Origin: Prosapia bicincta
Lineage: Eukaryota > Arthropoda > Insecta > Hemiptera > Cercopidae
Assembly: GCA_036971475.1 (NCBI GenBank)
Contig: JBAIZL010000001.1
Location: 108,704,850 to 108,768,849 of the forward strand
Direction: 5' to 3'
DNA length: 64,000 bases
Below the pieces are notes generated by a model. That model was given only the letters and a program-made list of their open reading frames with translations, did no database searches and had not been told where the DNA came from. Position numbers and translations under genes: made by a program. Shown here piece by piece: positions 42,749 to 55,035 of the stretch; position 1 is the stretch's first letter, and each line of letters starts with the position of its first letter.

Positions 42749-45369
42749 AATTATAAAAGTAAGTGCTAGTACACCCGAGTGTAACATATTTACAACTGTT
42801 TTTAATTATGATAATATCCGGAGCAAATTACAAACAGTAATATAACACGAATTCCCAACAATACGTAACAAATAGGCATTGTTTATTGATAGTTGCCATG
42901 GTTACTGTTCCCACAAGGTCCATTCTAGTCCATATTGTGGTTTTGCCTGGATCGTGCTATAAATAATAACACTGTTAACTCCTTTCTTGTTTCAAACTTT
43001 TACACTCGTTTCGTTATTTAGCAGCTATTCAGATGTCACTTATATTGCAACAAATTATAGTGACCAGGAACATTCAGGATATAACTATACCTATGTCCAA
43101 AAAAACTAAAAGTAAATAAAACAACTTATAAAACTCAAACAAACTGATACATTTAAGATTTTTTTAAAATTTTTAAATTCACAATTTAAAATTTTACACC
43201 ACATCACGTGAATGCTGTATATCATTGTTTAGTATAGATTTGATTGTAAATCAAATCTTAACGTAACCTAAACTGGTAATAGGTGAAGGGTCTTTCATAT
43301 TGGTTTAAATTTCATTACAGCAACCAAAAATGACGTCGTCGACTCCTTCATACATCAACAAGTTAGGTCACATAACAAAATTTTATTGTATTTTGAACCC
43401 ATTATACCTACTTTCAAAGTACTATTAAAAACGTCTTTAATTTTATCTAAAAACTAATTTAATAAAGTTTGACGTGTATTCTAATAAGAGGTTAAACCCG
43501 CATTTCGTTCAAAATTTCCAATTCACAGACGTCTCCAGATGGTTTTATGAGTTCCTGATGAAATCGCCAAGTGTAATAATTTTTACAACATCAGCCACGT
43601 CTGGATAAAGAGTGGATAGCTTAGTTCCTTAAATACTATGGGCCTTGAACATTTATTCATAAAACAAATTTCAACGCTTGGATTTATTATTATTTAAAAA
43701 ACACGTAACTTAAAATTAAAAGGTTTTTGTGATTTTATTCTTCAACCTTTTAACTTTACGATCATTTTACGACCCGTGAGTTTAACAGTGTTGCATAAAA
43801 AGTCCACCAAGCGACATCATTTAAACCCACAATTAAAATTAATTTAAAGTTTTTAAGCCATTTAACCTCTTGTTATTCTCAAGTTATAATAATTTCACAC
43901 GGTCGTGTTCGACATTCAGTGAAACTATTCTAGCGTTTTAGTCGGAATATGCAGAGATATTATTTTTCATTTTTTCTGAGACGATTTGAACGCCATTGAA
44001 CAACATGAAATTCTTGCTGTTTAGATAAGAAAATAATTGAAACCCTTTTGTAATTAAATAATTGATTACATCCAAAACGTAGGTATAGTCTAAGCGAATC
44101 TTATGGCAAGGATTAGGAAAGCGTACAGAGGAAGGCCTACTGTAAAACAATGTCATTCCGTGATCCTATCCTCTCATATTACGCTGCTTTTAAAGAACAA
44201 TACTCTTTATAAAAAGTAATGGAGAACCCAGTAGATTAATCATAATTAATAAACCAATAAAAAATCCTACTAAATGGTCAGATAAGCCAATTAAGGATAA
44301 ATACAGTATAAAATTAAAATATTTTTATAATTGTCCCTGTAAATAATGAATGTTGAGAATTGTTTGGTTTTTTAAATTAAAATTAAATACAACTCTGTAA
44401 GTATAAATTAATATAATCATATAATCACTAAATGGAATTATCTAATTGTAATGATTTGTGATGAACTAAAATATATATAGGTTTTATACTACATATTAAT
44501 TTTTCAGATGGTTAAACGATATAAAATGTTTAGCTTACAACAATTAGTTATAATTAGTTACATTACCATAGTTCCATACAGTCAGTTTTAATCGAACCTT
44601 TGTTTGGTTAACGGTAAAAAGGTGAATCTGAAGAATAGTTGAAACCTTTATGTGTCCATTAACATAGTTATGCAACTACCGTACTAATACTCTTACACAA
44701 TGATTCCGGACAGTGTTTGTCTGTCTTGTTTCAAACTCTACGCTTAAGATACATTAATATACAACCTAACAAATTATTCACAACAGTAAAAATTATAACA
44801 GTTTACTCTAAATCTCACTACACATAGGTTTATTAAAACAAACATAATTAATATGGGCTTCATAACTAAGTAAGGCGCTCAGTAACTTTATTAAGGGATA
44901 TGAACTAATGTAAAAGAAGGTTTTACGAGTATAATGATTATTTTAAGATAGGAAATGTAAAAAAAACATTGATATTTATTTATTTTAATAGACTTAATTT
45001 TAAGGCGCTTTTCTTGATATATAAGTGGGGGATGTTATATATGACTGCTCTTCATGTAACGTAGAGTTATGCTAGTGCGGCAAAGTTACAAAATCATATG
45101 ATTAAATATCTTAGATTTCAGAATTTGTCCTTGAATATTAGTGGTTCAGTCACTGTTGTCTTTTAAGGATTACACAGGACGTGTCTTCTAGTAGTCCATT
45201 TTAACACTTAAATATTGCTTTAAAAATTATTCTATTGTTTTATAAAGGAAAACATCTTTTTTTACGTAAGCACTGAGTTATACTTTAATTGGTGAATTGT
45301 ATTCATTAGTAAACATAATCACTATATTAATAAATACTTTTATTCATTTCTGCTATTAGTTTACACTCT

Positions 45370-45373
<4 letters not shown>

Positions 45374-45422
<49 letters not shown>
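45374..45422. repeat. (TA)n at mariner left flank
   Basis: A TA tract of about 45 bases directly left of the mariner end; a second lies at its right end (46329-46367). Mariners insert at TA, so the insertion probably went into a TA tract. Confidence 0.9.
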
Positions 45423-46328
45423 TAGGGTGCGGTAGATAAGTAATGAGACTCAATCTAGAGAATCTATTTTATTGATCCGATTTGTACAAAACGTTAATAT
45501 TCTTCGAAGTAGTCGCCTTGGGCATCGACACATCGTTGCCGGCGCGTTTTCCAAGCTTCATAGGCCCCACCCCCCCACTGTAGTGCGCTGGAGTGATCCC
45601 TGTTAGTGCCTTCGTGACAGCACGTTGCATATCCGGAATATCATCAAAACGATGACCCTTCAGGCATCTTTTTACCTTCGGAATACCTTCCAATTCAGTC
45701 AACATCTCACGGCAAACGTTCACTCGTCGTTGCTTCTGTTCGGCGGTGAGAACTCGGGGAACCAATTTTGCGCAAACTTTCCTCATCTTCAAATCTTGTG
45801 TAGCAATTTGGTGGACCGTAAATTTATTCACGAAGACCTCATCGGTGATCATTTTGAGACTTAAACGACGGTCGGAGTCCAGGACTTCTTTAACTATCGC
45901 CACCGTTTCATCCACACGACTCGTTGAAGGGCGTCCAGATCGTTCCAGGTCTTCAACGGATTCCCTCCCATTTTTAAATTCATTAAACCACCGGAACACT
46001 TGAGCTCTTGATAGGTCATCCTCTTTATAGGCCTCCGTAATCATAGCAAAAGTTTCCGAACCAGTTTTGCCCAAGCGAAAGCAAAATTTGATTGCACACC
46101 GCTGTTCTATCGAGTGATCCATCTTCAGCATTTTTACAAGTGTTACGGGCACGCAAACAACGTATACGCGATAAGCGACCCTCACTGCGCCAGAGCTATG
46201 ACGCGACTGCGAACCGGTTCTATTGTTAGCTCAGATCCCCCACCATCATGTCTGCCGGTGGAGACCGCACTGCGAGCGACTGGGGCGCAGCGTGGCGGCC
46301 AGTCTCATTACTTTTCTATAGCACCCTG
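45423..46328 (-). mobile_element. Internally deleted mariner element
   Basis: Terminal inverted repeats are clear. The left end has AGGGTGCGGTAGATAAGTAA and the right end, on the other strand, CAGGGTGCTATAGAAAAGTA, both followed by ATGAGACT or TGAGACT. The right end is flanked by TA inside a TA tract. At about 906 bases it is some 400 shorter than a complete mariner. The missing part is the catalytic core of the transposase. Such deletion derivatives with intact ends can be moved in trans. Confidence 0.9.
45494..46131 (-). pseudogene. Mariner transposase lacking the catalytic core
   Basis: Start at the ATG of MLKMDHSIEQR (46131) or MDHSIEQR (46122). The N-terminal DNA-binding half is complete: GKTGSETFAMITEAY, FRWFNEFKNGRESVEDLERS, the GRPSTS hinge and the second helix-turn-helix up to RRVNVCREMLTELEG. 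It then jumps in frame to PKVKRCLKGHRF, near the C-terminus. The three catalytic aspartates (in GDE-W, HHDNAPAH and YSPDLAP segments of the family) are all absent. A one-base shift at the C-rich run near 45567-45578 moves the true end, YEAWKTRRQRCVDAQ then DYFEEY and a stop at 45494-45496, out of frame. The product could bind ends but not cut. Confidence 0.85.
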
Positions 46329-46368
46329 TATATATATATATATATACTCGTATATATATATATATATA

Positions 46369-46560
46369 GTTCAAATTTTCTATCATTAATAAAAAACTTT
46401 TTGTACATCACTGAAGTTCAAATACATTTTTTTAAACGTGTAGCGGATGACACTTACTTAATGATAATTACAGTATTTTTCAAATATTATATCAATAATT
46501 GAATTTAATAATGAATATATTTTATCATAATTATAGAGGTTGATTTTGACTAACATTTAT
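46369..46560. repeat. Dispersed repeat, partner of 2641-2840
   Basis: See 2641-2840; same blocks, same order. It lies between the mariner and block Y of copy 2. Confidence 0.6.
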
Positions 46561-47902
46561 GTTATATTTTGAAATTTTGACTGGATCTATCTTTCACGAG
46601 AATATTATTCTAATTTCCGTAGCCAAATACAAACAGTAAATTAACACCGATTTGAAACAATACGTAACAAATGGCATTGTTTAGTGATAGTTGCCATGGT
46701 TACATGCCCACAAAGTCTAGTCAAGTCCATATTGCGGTTTTGCATGGATCGTGTTACAAATGTTAGCGAGAACATACTGTAAACTCCTTTCTTGTTTCAA
46801 ACTTGTACACTCGTTTCTCTATTTATCAGTTATTTAGATGTCACTCATATTGCAAAATGCTGTAATAATTTTTGAATAATCATCCTGCACTGAATAAACA
46901 ATGCATTATTTTGTTTCTAAAATTAAATGTACCTTGAACGTTTATCCTCACAACAATTTACAACATTTGACTTTCATTTTATTTAAAATTATTATGTAAT
47001 TTCAATTTAAAATAGTTTTTTTATATTAATACTATACATTTTATATTTACGATCATTTTGCTACCATTGAGGTTAACAAATTTCCGTAACATTTCCACCA
47101 AGAGATTTCATTAAAAACCCATGATGAAAATAATTTAAAGTTTTTACGCAATTACACACTTTGTTATCCTCAAGTTGTATTATTTTCACTTGGTCCTGTT
47201 CGACTTCTTCAGTTAAACTGTTCTAAATTGTTTCAGTCGTAATATACGGTGGTATATTTTTTTAATTTTTACGCCTTTTTTTAATAACATCAAATAATAT
47301 TCTGAACCTTGTAACAAGACTGTGAAGTTCCTTAATACTAAAAGCAATTTTAATAACAGCGATAGAAACACTGTCTAACAATGTTTTGGTAAAGAACGTT
47401 TGTAAATATTGTTTCAAGTAAATTCAATTTATTTCTTCAAAAAGTGGCGGCGATTCATTCCGCCCGCATTTCTCAGCTCTATAACAGGTAAAGGGATGTT
47501 TTAGATGGTCTCGATGTTTTGTTCAAATACATGTCTGGACTACTTTGCATGAATGATGGACATTTTTATATACGTAGAGTTAGAAATCGAGAAGGAACTA
47601 TTGCAAATATTTCCAATAAAGAGCGAGTAAATACCTTAAACACTTGCAGCTAGCCAGCTATCCCGAGTCACAGGAGCGAGCAAGATTAAATACGTAACCA
47701 GACAGGAAACGTATTATCTGTGATTCTGGTGAAATAACAAGGTTACAGTATTTGTCGATTTTATATAAGATAAATACTTTTTTTTAATATTTAATAATTG
47801 TAATTTAGTAGTTAGAATTTTTTAAAATTTCTTTACTGGAAATCGTACAGAGATAAAATAAATTATTTTAAAATGTATAACTTTATGAATTTTAGATCTG
47901 AA

Positions 47903-48330
47903 TTTATAATTTTTAAACAAATGGCCAACATAGATTGAATATCGATTAAAATTTGGCTTTTATTCCCCATTCTAAATTTCCATAAACGTGGCTATAAATA
48001 TTATTTCTGTCGGTACTGCCTTGATAGTCACAACCCAATTTAGAATTTTTAAACAAATGCCCAACATAGATTGAATATCGATTAAAATTTGGCTTTTATT
48101 CCCCATTCTAAATTTCCGTAAACGTGGCTATAAATATTATTTCTGTCGGTACTGCCTTGAGAGTCACAACCCAATTTAGAATTTTTAAACAAATGTCCAA
48201 CATAGATTGAATGTCGATTAAAATTTGGCTTTTATTCCCCATTCTAAATTTCCGTAAACGTGGCTATAAATATTATTTCTGTCGGTACTGCCTTGAGAGT
48301 CACAACCCAATTTAGAATTTTTAAGAAATG
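47903..48330 (+). repeat. 136-bp tandem repeat, three copies plus a stub
   Basis: Units start at 47903, 48039 and 48175, with a broken fourth from 48311. The period is exactly 136 bases and copies differ at only a few positions. Each unit holds AATTTAGAAT (altered in unit 1) and, further on, ATTCTAAATT, an internal 10-base inverted repeat about 70 bases apart, plus CGTGGCTATAAATATTA. The first unit grows out of the end of block W of the large repeat. Confidence 0.95.
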
Positions 48331-49425
48331 TTTTCAACTTACTATTCAAATTAAATTCGATAACCAGAGATATTTTACTGGAAATAATTTTGAAATAGTA
48401 CTATTTCCTAGTAGAAATATTTACTTTATTAACGCATTAAAAAGCCTGTAGTCATTTATAAGAGTTTGTTCCTGACTCAGCGAAAAGACTAAGCGAGAGC
48501 TCTGTTTCAATATAACTTTACTTGACTTTCTCCAACGATCTTTACTAACAATTGAAAGGAAACATAATGGAATATTGTACATTGGCATCAAACACAGCTC
48601 TGCACAGAGGATAAGACGACGTAAAAGCAATGAATGTCTCTTTGTTGATACATTTTAGCAAGATGATGCAAAATAGAAATCCAAGGACGTCAAGCGATAT
48701 TAATAACTTCAAAGCAAGAAAACCCTTTTCGTTCTGAACTGTGAGAAAATTCTCAATATTTAAGGCAGATTCCCAAGAAAAGATTATTTTAAAATATTTT
48801 ATAATTTATTTCAATATAACATGGTTTTAATTTTTATTTCAATGATAAAACTATATTATTATTTTATTATTTTTAATTTAGGGGAAAATCAAAATTACTT
48901 CTCCTTACAAGAACTTATTTAAGTATTGAAATCATGAAACAATAATATATAATATCATGTAACATAAGATATTGTTTTAATCACTTCACTACGTACCAAT
49001 GCGGTATAAACACTGGATATGAGAATAGGTTACTTGTGTCGAATTGTCGACGATAGGCTTTAGTGATAGAATGGCAACCAAACACGAGTAGGCCTACGTT
49101 AAGTACATAAATACAGGGATGTAATTGGCTGAAGTTTCAGTTATTTTATACTAGAAAAGCATTGGCTAATGATCGGGTATGCTGATGCTCCAGAAGGCGT
49201 TGTAAGCCTTAACCGACACAGAAATAAAATTAGGAACTGCACAGCAACCAACAGCTTGGGAACCCATTAAAATCAATGGAATGTAAATTATCGCTGAAGA
49301 ATTTAAACCTATATCGTGCCAAAAATAAACAAACATTGTTTTCCTTGTCAAATTATTTGCAAGGCTAACATTCCTAGTATTCTGTTATAGAAACAACTGT
49401 TTTGTTCTAACTAAATTAAAGTAGA
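48331..49425. other. AT-rich stretch without recognisable feature
   Basis: No coding, RNA or repeat signal that I can support. Confidence 0.55.
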
Positions 49426-49468
49426 ACTTCTGAAGATGATTACCATATAATCGAAATGTACATAAAGT
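49426..49468 (+). ncRNA. Hammerhead-like motif with intact core
   Basis: ACTT (stem I), CTGAAGA core, one extra T, stem II GATT and AATC around ACCATAT, GAAA, stem III formed by ATG-TA-CAT (the last A of GAAA pairs with the final T), A at the cleavage position, then AAGT pairing exactly with ACTT. G8 and G12, the catalytic guanines, are both present. Stem III is longer than in the other copies. Stem I has only four pairs. It stands alone, not inside an inverted repeat. Confidence 0.45.
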
Positions 49469-49964
49469 AATTAATTGTAATAAAGATTTTTGTATTGTGG
49501 TTAGTGGGTTTTACTTATTTAGTTAAGGAAAATAGTACACAGTGCTCAACAAATTTATTAAAAACTGTTTTGTTATTGTTAATAAACTAGTTGTTATTAT
49601 AACTAATTCATATTTTGAAAAATTAACTAAGGGATAATTTCCTTAAATGGTTAACTTTTTTTAGATATAAGTTTTTATAGGAAATCTGTTTTGAGACAAT
49701 AGGTTGAGTATAAACCAGAAATACGTTATAACACAACGTGTTATGATTTTTGGAGCGTCATTACTACATTCATATTATTTCCAATTTCCTGATAATAATT
49801 GTTTATGTAATATCACTGACGTCTGCACAACCAATTAATACTTTCGTTTCTAACAAGTGTGCAATGAACATTTTCTATAAAACACAAAACTTTTGCGTTT
49901 AATCATATTTAAAATTATAACACAGTATAATATAAAAATGGGTTTTCTAACTTTATTTTCAAAC

Positions 49965-50865
49965 TTTAAGACTTTAACCACATTTCACGGCCAGTGAGCG
50001 TAACTGATTTCCGTAAGACATTCACTAAGCGACATTGCTAAATTAGTCTAAAGCTTTTAGGTAATTTAACTTGTTATTATGAAGTTAAATTACTTTCACT
50101 CTTTTTGAGTGCGACGTTTTCAATTAAACTGTTCCAAGTGTTCAAGTCGGAATGTGCGTTGTTAGGCTATTATTTCTTCATTTCTTACATCTTTGATTTT
50201 AATTGCCATTTTTAATATTCCAAATTTTATAACAAAGCTGTAGAGTTCTTTGTGTTAAAAGGAACTTTAACGTCACCGTTAGGAACAGTTATTAACAACA
50301 ATGGAACATAAACATATGTGAATGTCTTTTTGAAAAGATGATATAATTCAATTCTCCAAACAGTAGCTTTAACTTTTCATAATGCATTGTGCAAGTCTGT
50401 AACTGGTGAAGACAGGTTTTAGACGAGGTTGTCGTTTTGTTCAAATAATACAAGTGCGGAATATTTTGTTAATGGACATTTCTATGTACGTAATGCTAGA
50501 AATCGATAAGAAAATATGCAAATATTTCCAATAAAGAGCGAGTAAATAAATTTAACACTACCAACTAGTCAGCTTACCTGAGTTACCGAAGCGAGCAAGG
50601 TTAAATATGTGACCGTACATCCAATTTAATATCTGTGACTGTTGGGATCACGAGATTACTGTATTTATCAATTATCATATCATATAATATTTTATACATT
50701 ACCTATAAGTTTTGTAATTACAAAAGTTTGACTTTTAATAGTCATATTTTTTAAAATGTCTTTACTGGAAATCTTCTAAACATAAAATAAAATATTTTAA
50801 AACGTATAAGTTTATGAATATAGTTTTAGATCTAAAATATAAATTTTTAAAAATTTCGTTGTGTT
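49965..50865. repeat. Large diverged repeat, copy 3 (blocks Z and W)
   Basis: Block Z (49965-50210) and W (50215-50865) match copy 2 in order. Shared words include ATTTCCAATAAAGAGCGAGT, CTTTACTGGAAATC and TTTTAGATCT. The offset from copy 2 is 2915 bases at the AATAAAGAGCGAG word. Blocks X and Y are not recognisable to the left. Confidence 0.75.
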
Positions 50866-53260
50866 GCGCTGGGGCCCATTTTGGGAAGCACAGTCTGCTA
50901 CTGTGGACTTTCATTTCCAAGCGTAACGTGGTAAACCATACGATATTACACAATCTGTCAGGAACTAGCTATGGTACCGCTTTAAAAAAAACGCGGCTTC
51001 CACTCCCATGGTGGTAGACAGGACTCCAGGGGTCCTTTAAAGAAGATATTAGAGAAATTCTGCAAAGGTTATACGAGGGAAGGTAAGCATTGTGTACCGT
51101 GAAAGGACCACGCATTCAGGAAGATAGACCTCCTGCCTTTAAGGAACTACATTCTTGGGGAGGATAGATCTTGGTAAAACATAGATAAATTTGGTGGAGT
51201 GTACTAGATACAGGTTGTTTCTCTAGTTAGCAAGTATCTCTAATCTAGAAACTTCAAACATTAATACTATCATCACTGCTACGTTCTGCCAATGCTATAA
51301 ACACGAGGTGATGACTGGGCTAGTGACGAACGAGATGGATCTATTTCGAAATTATTAACCTTGTCATGATCTGAGACAGTGTTAACGGCATACCGACTGA
51401 GTACCTTAGGGTAATGTTAGACAAGTAGCAGCAAAACTAATCTATTATTTTTATATGCCATAGGAGAGCTCTGAATAAAACACTAACTCATGTTACGCGA
51501 AATGGGGGGGGGGGGTTAGAATCCACATTACTAAATATACATGCATATATATTTACGTTTGTGTGTGTGTGTGTGATTTAGCCTGGGTAAAATGTGTAGG
51601 TATTAGGTTATAATTGTGGATGTTTAATTTCAATTTACGAGTATATCAAATAAAGAAAGAATAATATAGCTTAGAATATTCTAAAACTTACATTATTTTT
51701 TTCGTATTTTTATGAATTTATTTTTATAGCGTTTACTTTTATTATTTCTCTGATACTTTACTGCAACATACAAGTTACAGTCAACCTTTCATACTTACCT
51801 CTAACTTATATAAAGTGTTACTTCTAAAATTATTTCATTACTTGTTTAAATAATAAAAAATTGGGAAATATTTTAGGATAAGTAATAATAATTAGGGAAA
51901 TTTATTTCGAATAAGGTAAATTCTGAATGACTCTTCGCATATCTCACGAATCCTCTATGCAAAAGTTCTAGTCCATACGGTCAGCTTACTGTGAAACCGC
52001 CTCAAGTAACACTAAGCATAATCAGAACTCTGTCAAACTTTAGTTACATTATTGTTTTAGTACTTTAAGCGACACGAAATAAAATTTTGCAGTTAAATAA
52101 CCTGAGGCTTGACAAGTTGTAGCTAGACAAGCATTTGGAAACTGTTTAGCCGAGTATTAAATGAATAGAACAACAAATTTCATTCACACAAACTAAGTAA
52201 CTTTAAAACTATTTAAAATATAATTTGCTGTTATTTCCTGCGGTTCTGAATCTTTAGTATAATAACAAACAAGGTTTCATTAGGGAATTTTCTGTAATTA
52301 AAATTTTAATCTTTGCTTCTTTTGTCGTACACTTTTGCCAACTGTGAATTGCTGTTCGTAATTATAAATCTTGTTCCGTTCGTTTTACATATTTTATCTT
52401 TTTGTGTAGAAAATTTATGGTTATGTGGTGAATAAAAGCATTTCGAACGACATCAACATATTTCTAAATTTACCTATTTTATTTTACTTCTCTTTTATAA
52501 TTGTTTAAAGATGTATTTGGTTTTTATATTTATAAGTCTGTGTTCGTGATACACTGCAAGTGTGGCTAAATTCGATTTAAATGTATTTGGTATTTTATAT
52601 GCATTTGGGCGTTCGTTTCAAATGTTTATATATCTCCTTGTAATATTGAGTTTAAATTTATATAGTTAGTATTTTGTTTTAAATTAATTTTATTTTCATA
52701 TTTTGTTTTGTTCATTGTAATAACAATTACATATTAGAAAAAAGACCTCATGTATTTCTTAAAATATTTGTTTCGTCTAATCTATCTATAAAATGTTTAT
52801 TGGATGTTTGTTAAGTAATTTAATTTTGAATTAATTCTAATGTCTTTATTATCCTCTGTAGTCCTTAAATATTAGATTTCAATATTCTGCTTTTTTTGTC
52901 AGCTCTTTGTGTTTAAGAAGTACTTTCTTGACTTTTTTATTTTCATAATATTCGTTACAGTTCTAAGTAACCTCATCCATGCATTGTCTCAATACGCAAA
53001 CCTACAGAAAGGGGTTTGAGTATGTGGTTTTTCTAACGTCGTGACAAGAAAATTCCAATCGGCATTGTTGTGCCACTCAATGGGAGACTAGATATTTTAC
53101 CTTAAAATATTCCAATATACGTTTTTCCTTTTCACTGCCCTGTCTGTTTCTATAATGCATTGTTTTATTTTAATAAATCTTCAATATCCCATTAAAATGT
53201 TAAATAAAAAAAAATTGAAACCTGAAACCGAAAATATATAATTAAATAATTTTAAACTTG
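50866..53260. other. Mixed stretch: GC-richer patch, then AT-rich DNA
   Basis: 50866-51190 is clearly GC-richer than its surroundings and contains the exon-like piece at 51018-51082 and an A8 run. A run of G residues (about 12) lies at 51505-51516, and a short (GT)n at about 51560-51576. The rest has no supported feature. Confidence 0.5.
51018..51082 (+). CDS. Exon-like fragment with a good splice donor
   Basis: After an in-frame TAG the sequence codes GLQGSFKEDIREILQRLYEG, with balanced charged residues unlike AT-rich chance frames, and then AAG followed by GTAAGC, a near-consensus splice donor. I recognise no family in so short a piece. Acceptor candidates (ACAG at 51017-51020, CCAG at 51026-51029) have poor pyrimidine tracts. 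Chance or a transposon remnant remains likely. Confidence 0.2.
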
Positions 53261-53756
<496 letters not shown>

Positions 53757-54213
53757 CTACGAATAATATAAAGAACAAAAATGTAAGAAGTTTAATATTA
53801 TGTTAGAACGTATATTTATTCTACGTCTAATCACATTAAATGTACTAATTGGAGTTGGACTCGAAATAACAATTTGCTGCTGTAAAAACAATTCTTTTAT
53901 GTTTCTGAAGTCTTATTCCTTGGGGTAGATTATATAAATATAAAAGTATGAAACCGAATAAATTAAATTAATTACGTATAAGTCAGTTAGATCCAGCGTG
54001 GGCAAGGTTTTTCCTTAGAAATTGAGTTAAGATCATTAAAGGCTTAGAAAAACATGTTTTCCGCTGTTAAAACCAACAAAATGTAGTTATACTGCTTTTG
54101 TTTATTGATAACAGAGCTTGTATTATTCTAATGCATTTTGCCTATCTTGAGCACTTTTTATCTAATAAGAGATTATGATGGATTCCTTCCAGCTCATATA
54201 TTAAATTACAAAC

Positions 54214-54215
<2 letters not shown>
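53757..54215. other. AT-rich stretch without recognisable feature
   Basis: No coding, RNA or repeat signal that I can support. Confidence 0.55.

Positions 54216-54308
<93 letters not shown>
54216..54308. repeat. (CT)n(TA)n compound microsatellite
   Basis: A CT tract of about 50 bases runs directly into a TA tract of about 43 bases. Confidence 0.95.
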
Positions 54309-54310
<2 letters not shown>

Positions 54311-55033
54311 CAGTTTACCGTAATTTACATTTACGCTATAAACTAGTTATAATCTTAGTAAAATGAATATTAGGTATTTTATACCTATTTGAAATATTTA
54401 TTTACAATAAATACAAATCAAATATTATTATATTTTTTAAGAAATTTTGTGTATATGTTAAGCAGTAACACTATTTTAAGTTGTAATTTTTGAAAAATAT
54501 TTGTTTTATCTATAGGTATCATTAACAAAAAATGAACTAAGCATGTATAATATCACATATTTATTACTATTTCAGTATCGTAATTTCAAAGTTACATTCG
54601 ACTGGTTTTATGGAATGTAATTGAATTTTACTAACGTACATCTTTTTAAAACTCCAGCGAAATTAAAAATCTTCTTATAATACACTAAAGTTTTCTATGG
54701 GAATTGTTTCTACCGTTATTTTTCTCTGTGTATCAGAAGTTACCAATAGAAAATCCTCCCTAATAGCGTGTATACAAGATTAGTAATTCCACTTGTATTA
54801 CAATGCTACATCTACGACTTTCAGACATATAATTGAATGATGACATATAATGATGTTAAGTCACCAAACAAAAATATGCTTTGAGAACCCACACAGAATA
54901 AAAAGGGTGATCAACTTTAGAGGAAATCGTACGTATATAAATTTTCAATTCAGTCTTAATGTTTTCTAACTTTTTATGGCATTTTTGTATGAGCAACATG
55001 GCCATTGCATTGTCAGCTGCATACTCAGCACAT
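54309..55033. other. AT-rich stretch without recognisable feature
   Basis: No coding, RNA or repeat signal that I can support. Confidence 0.55.
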
Positions 55034-55035
55034 TA

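Larger units (their letters stand above)
41221..43990. repeat. Large diverged repeat, copy 1
   Basis: Three blocks recur in the same order about 2.9-3.1 kb downstream. Block X (41221-41690) includes CACTAAATGGAAT, CTTACAACAATTAG and CCATTAACAT. Block Y (42815-43060) includes GATAGTTGCCATGGTTAC and ACTCCTTTCTTGTTTCAAAC. Block Z (43750-43990) includes TTTACGATCATTTT and TTTAAAGTTTTTA. Copy 1 has about 0.5 kb of extra sequence between Y and Z. No protein is encoded. Confidence 0.75.
44310..47925. repeat. Large diverged repeat, copy 2, split by a mariner
   Basis: Block X is at 44310-44750, Y at 46605-46860, Z at 47040-47290 and a further block W at 47320-47925. A mariner (45423-46328) separates X from Y. 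Removing its 906 bases, the Y to Y distance from copy 1 is about 2.89 kb. The X to X distance (no insertion between) is 3.07 kb, and the Z and W distances to copy 3 are 2.92 kb. The agreement supports ancient tandem duplication. Confidence 0.75.

Noticed and set aside
43553..43600. CCTGATGAAATCGCC, another CTGATGA box
   Set aside because: No GAAA at proper spacing and no stem II.
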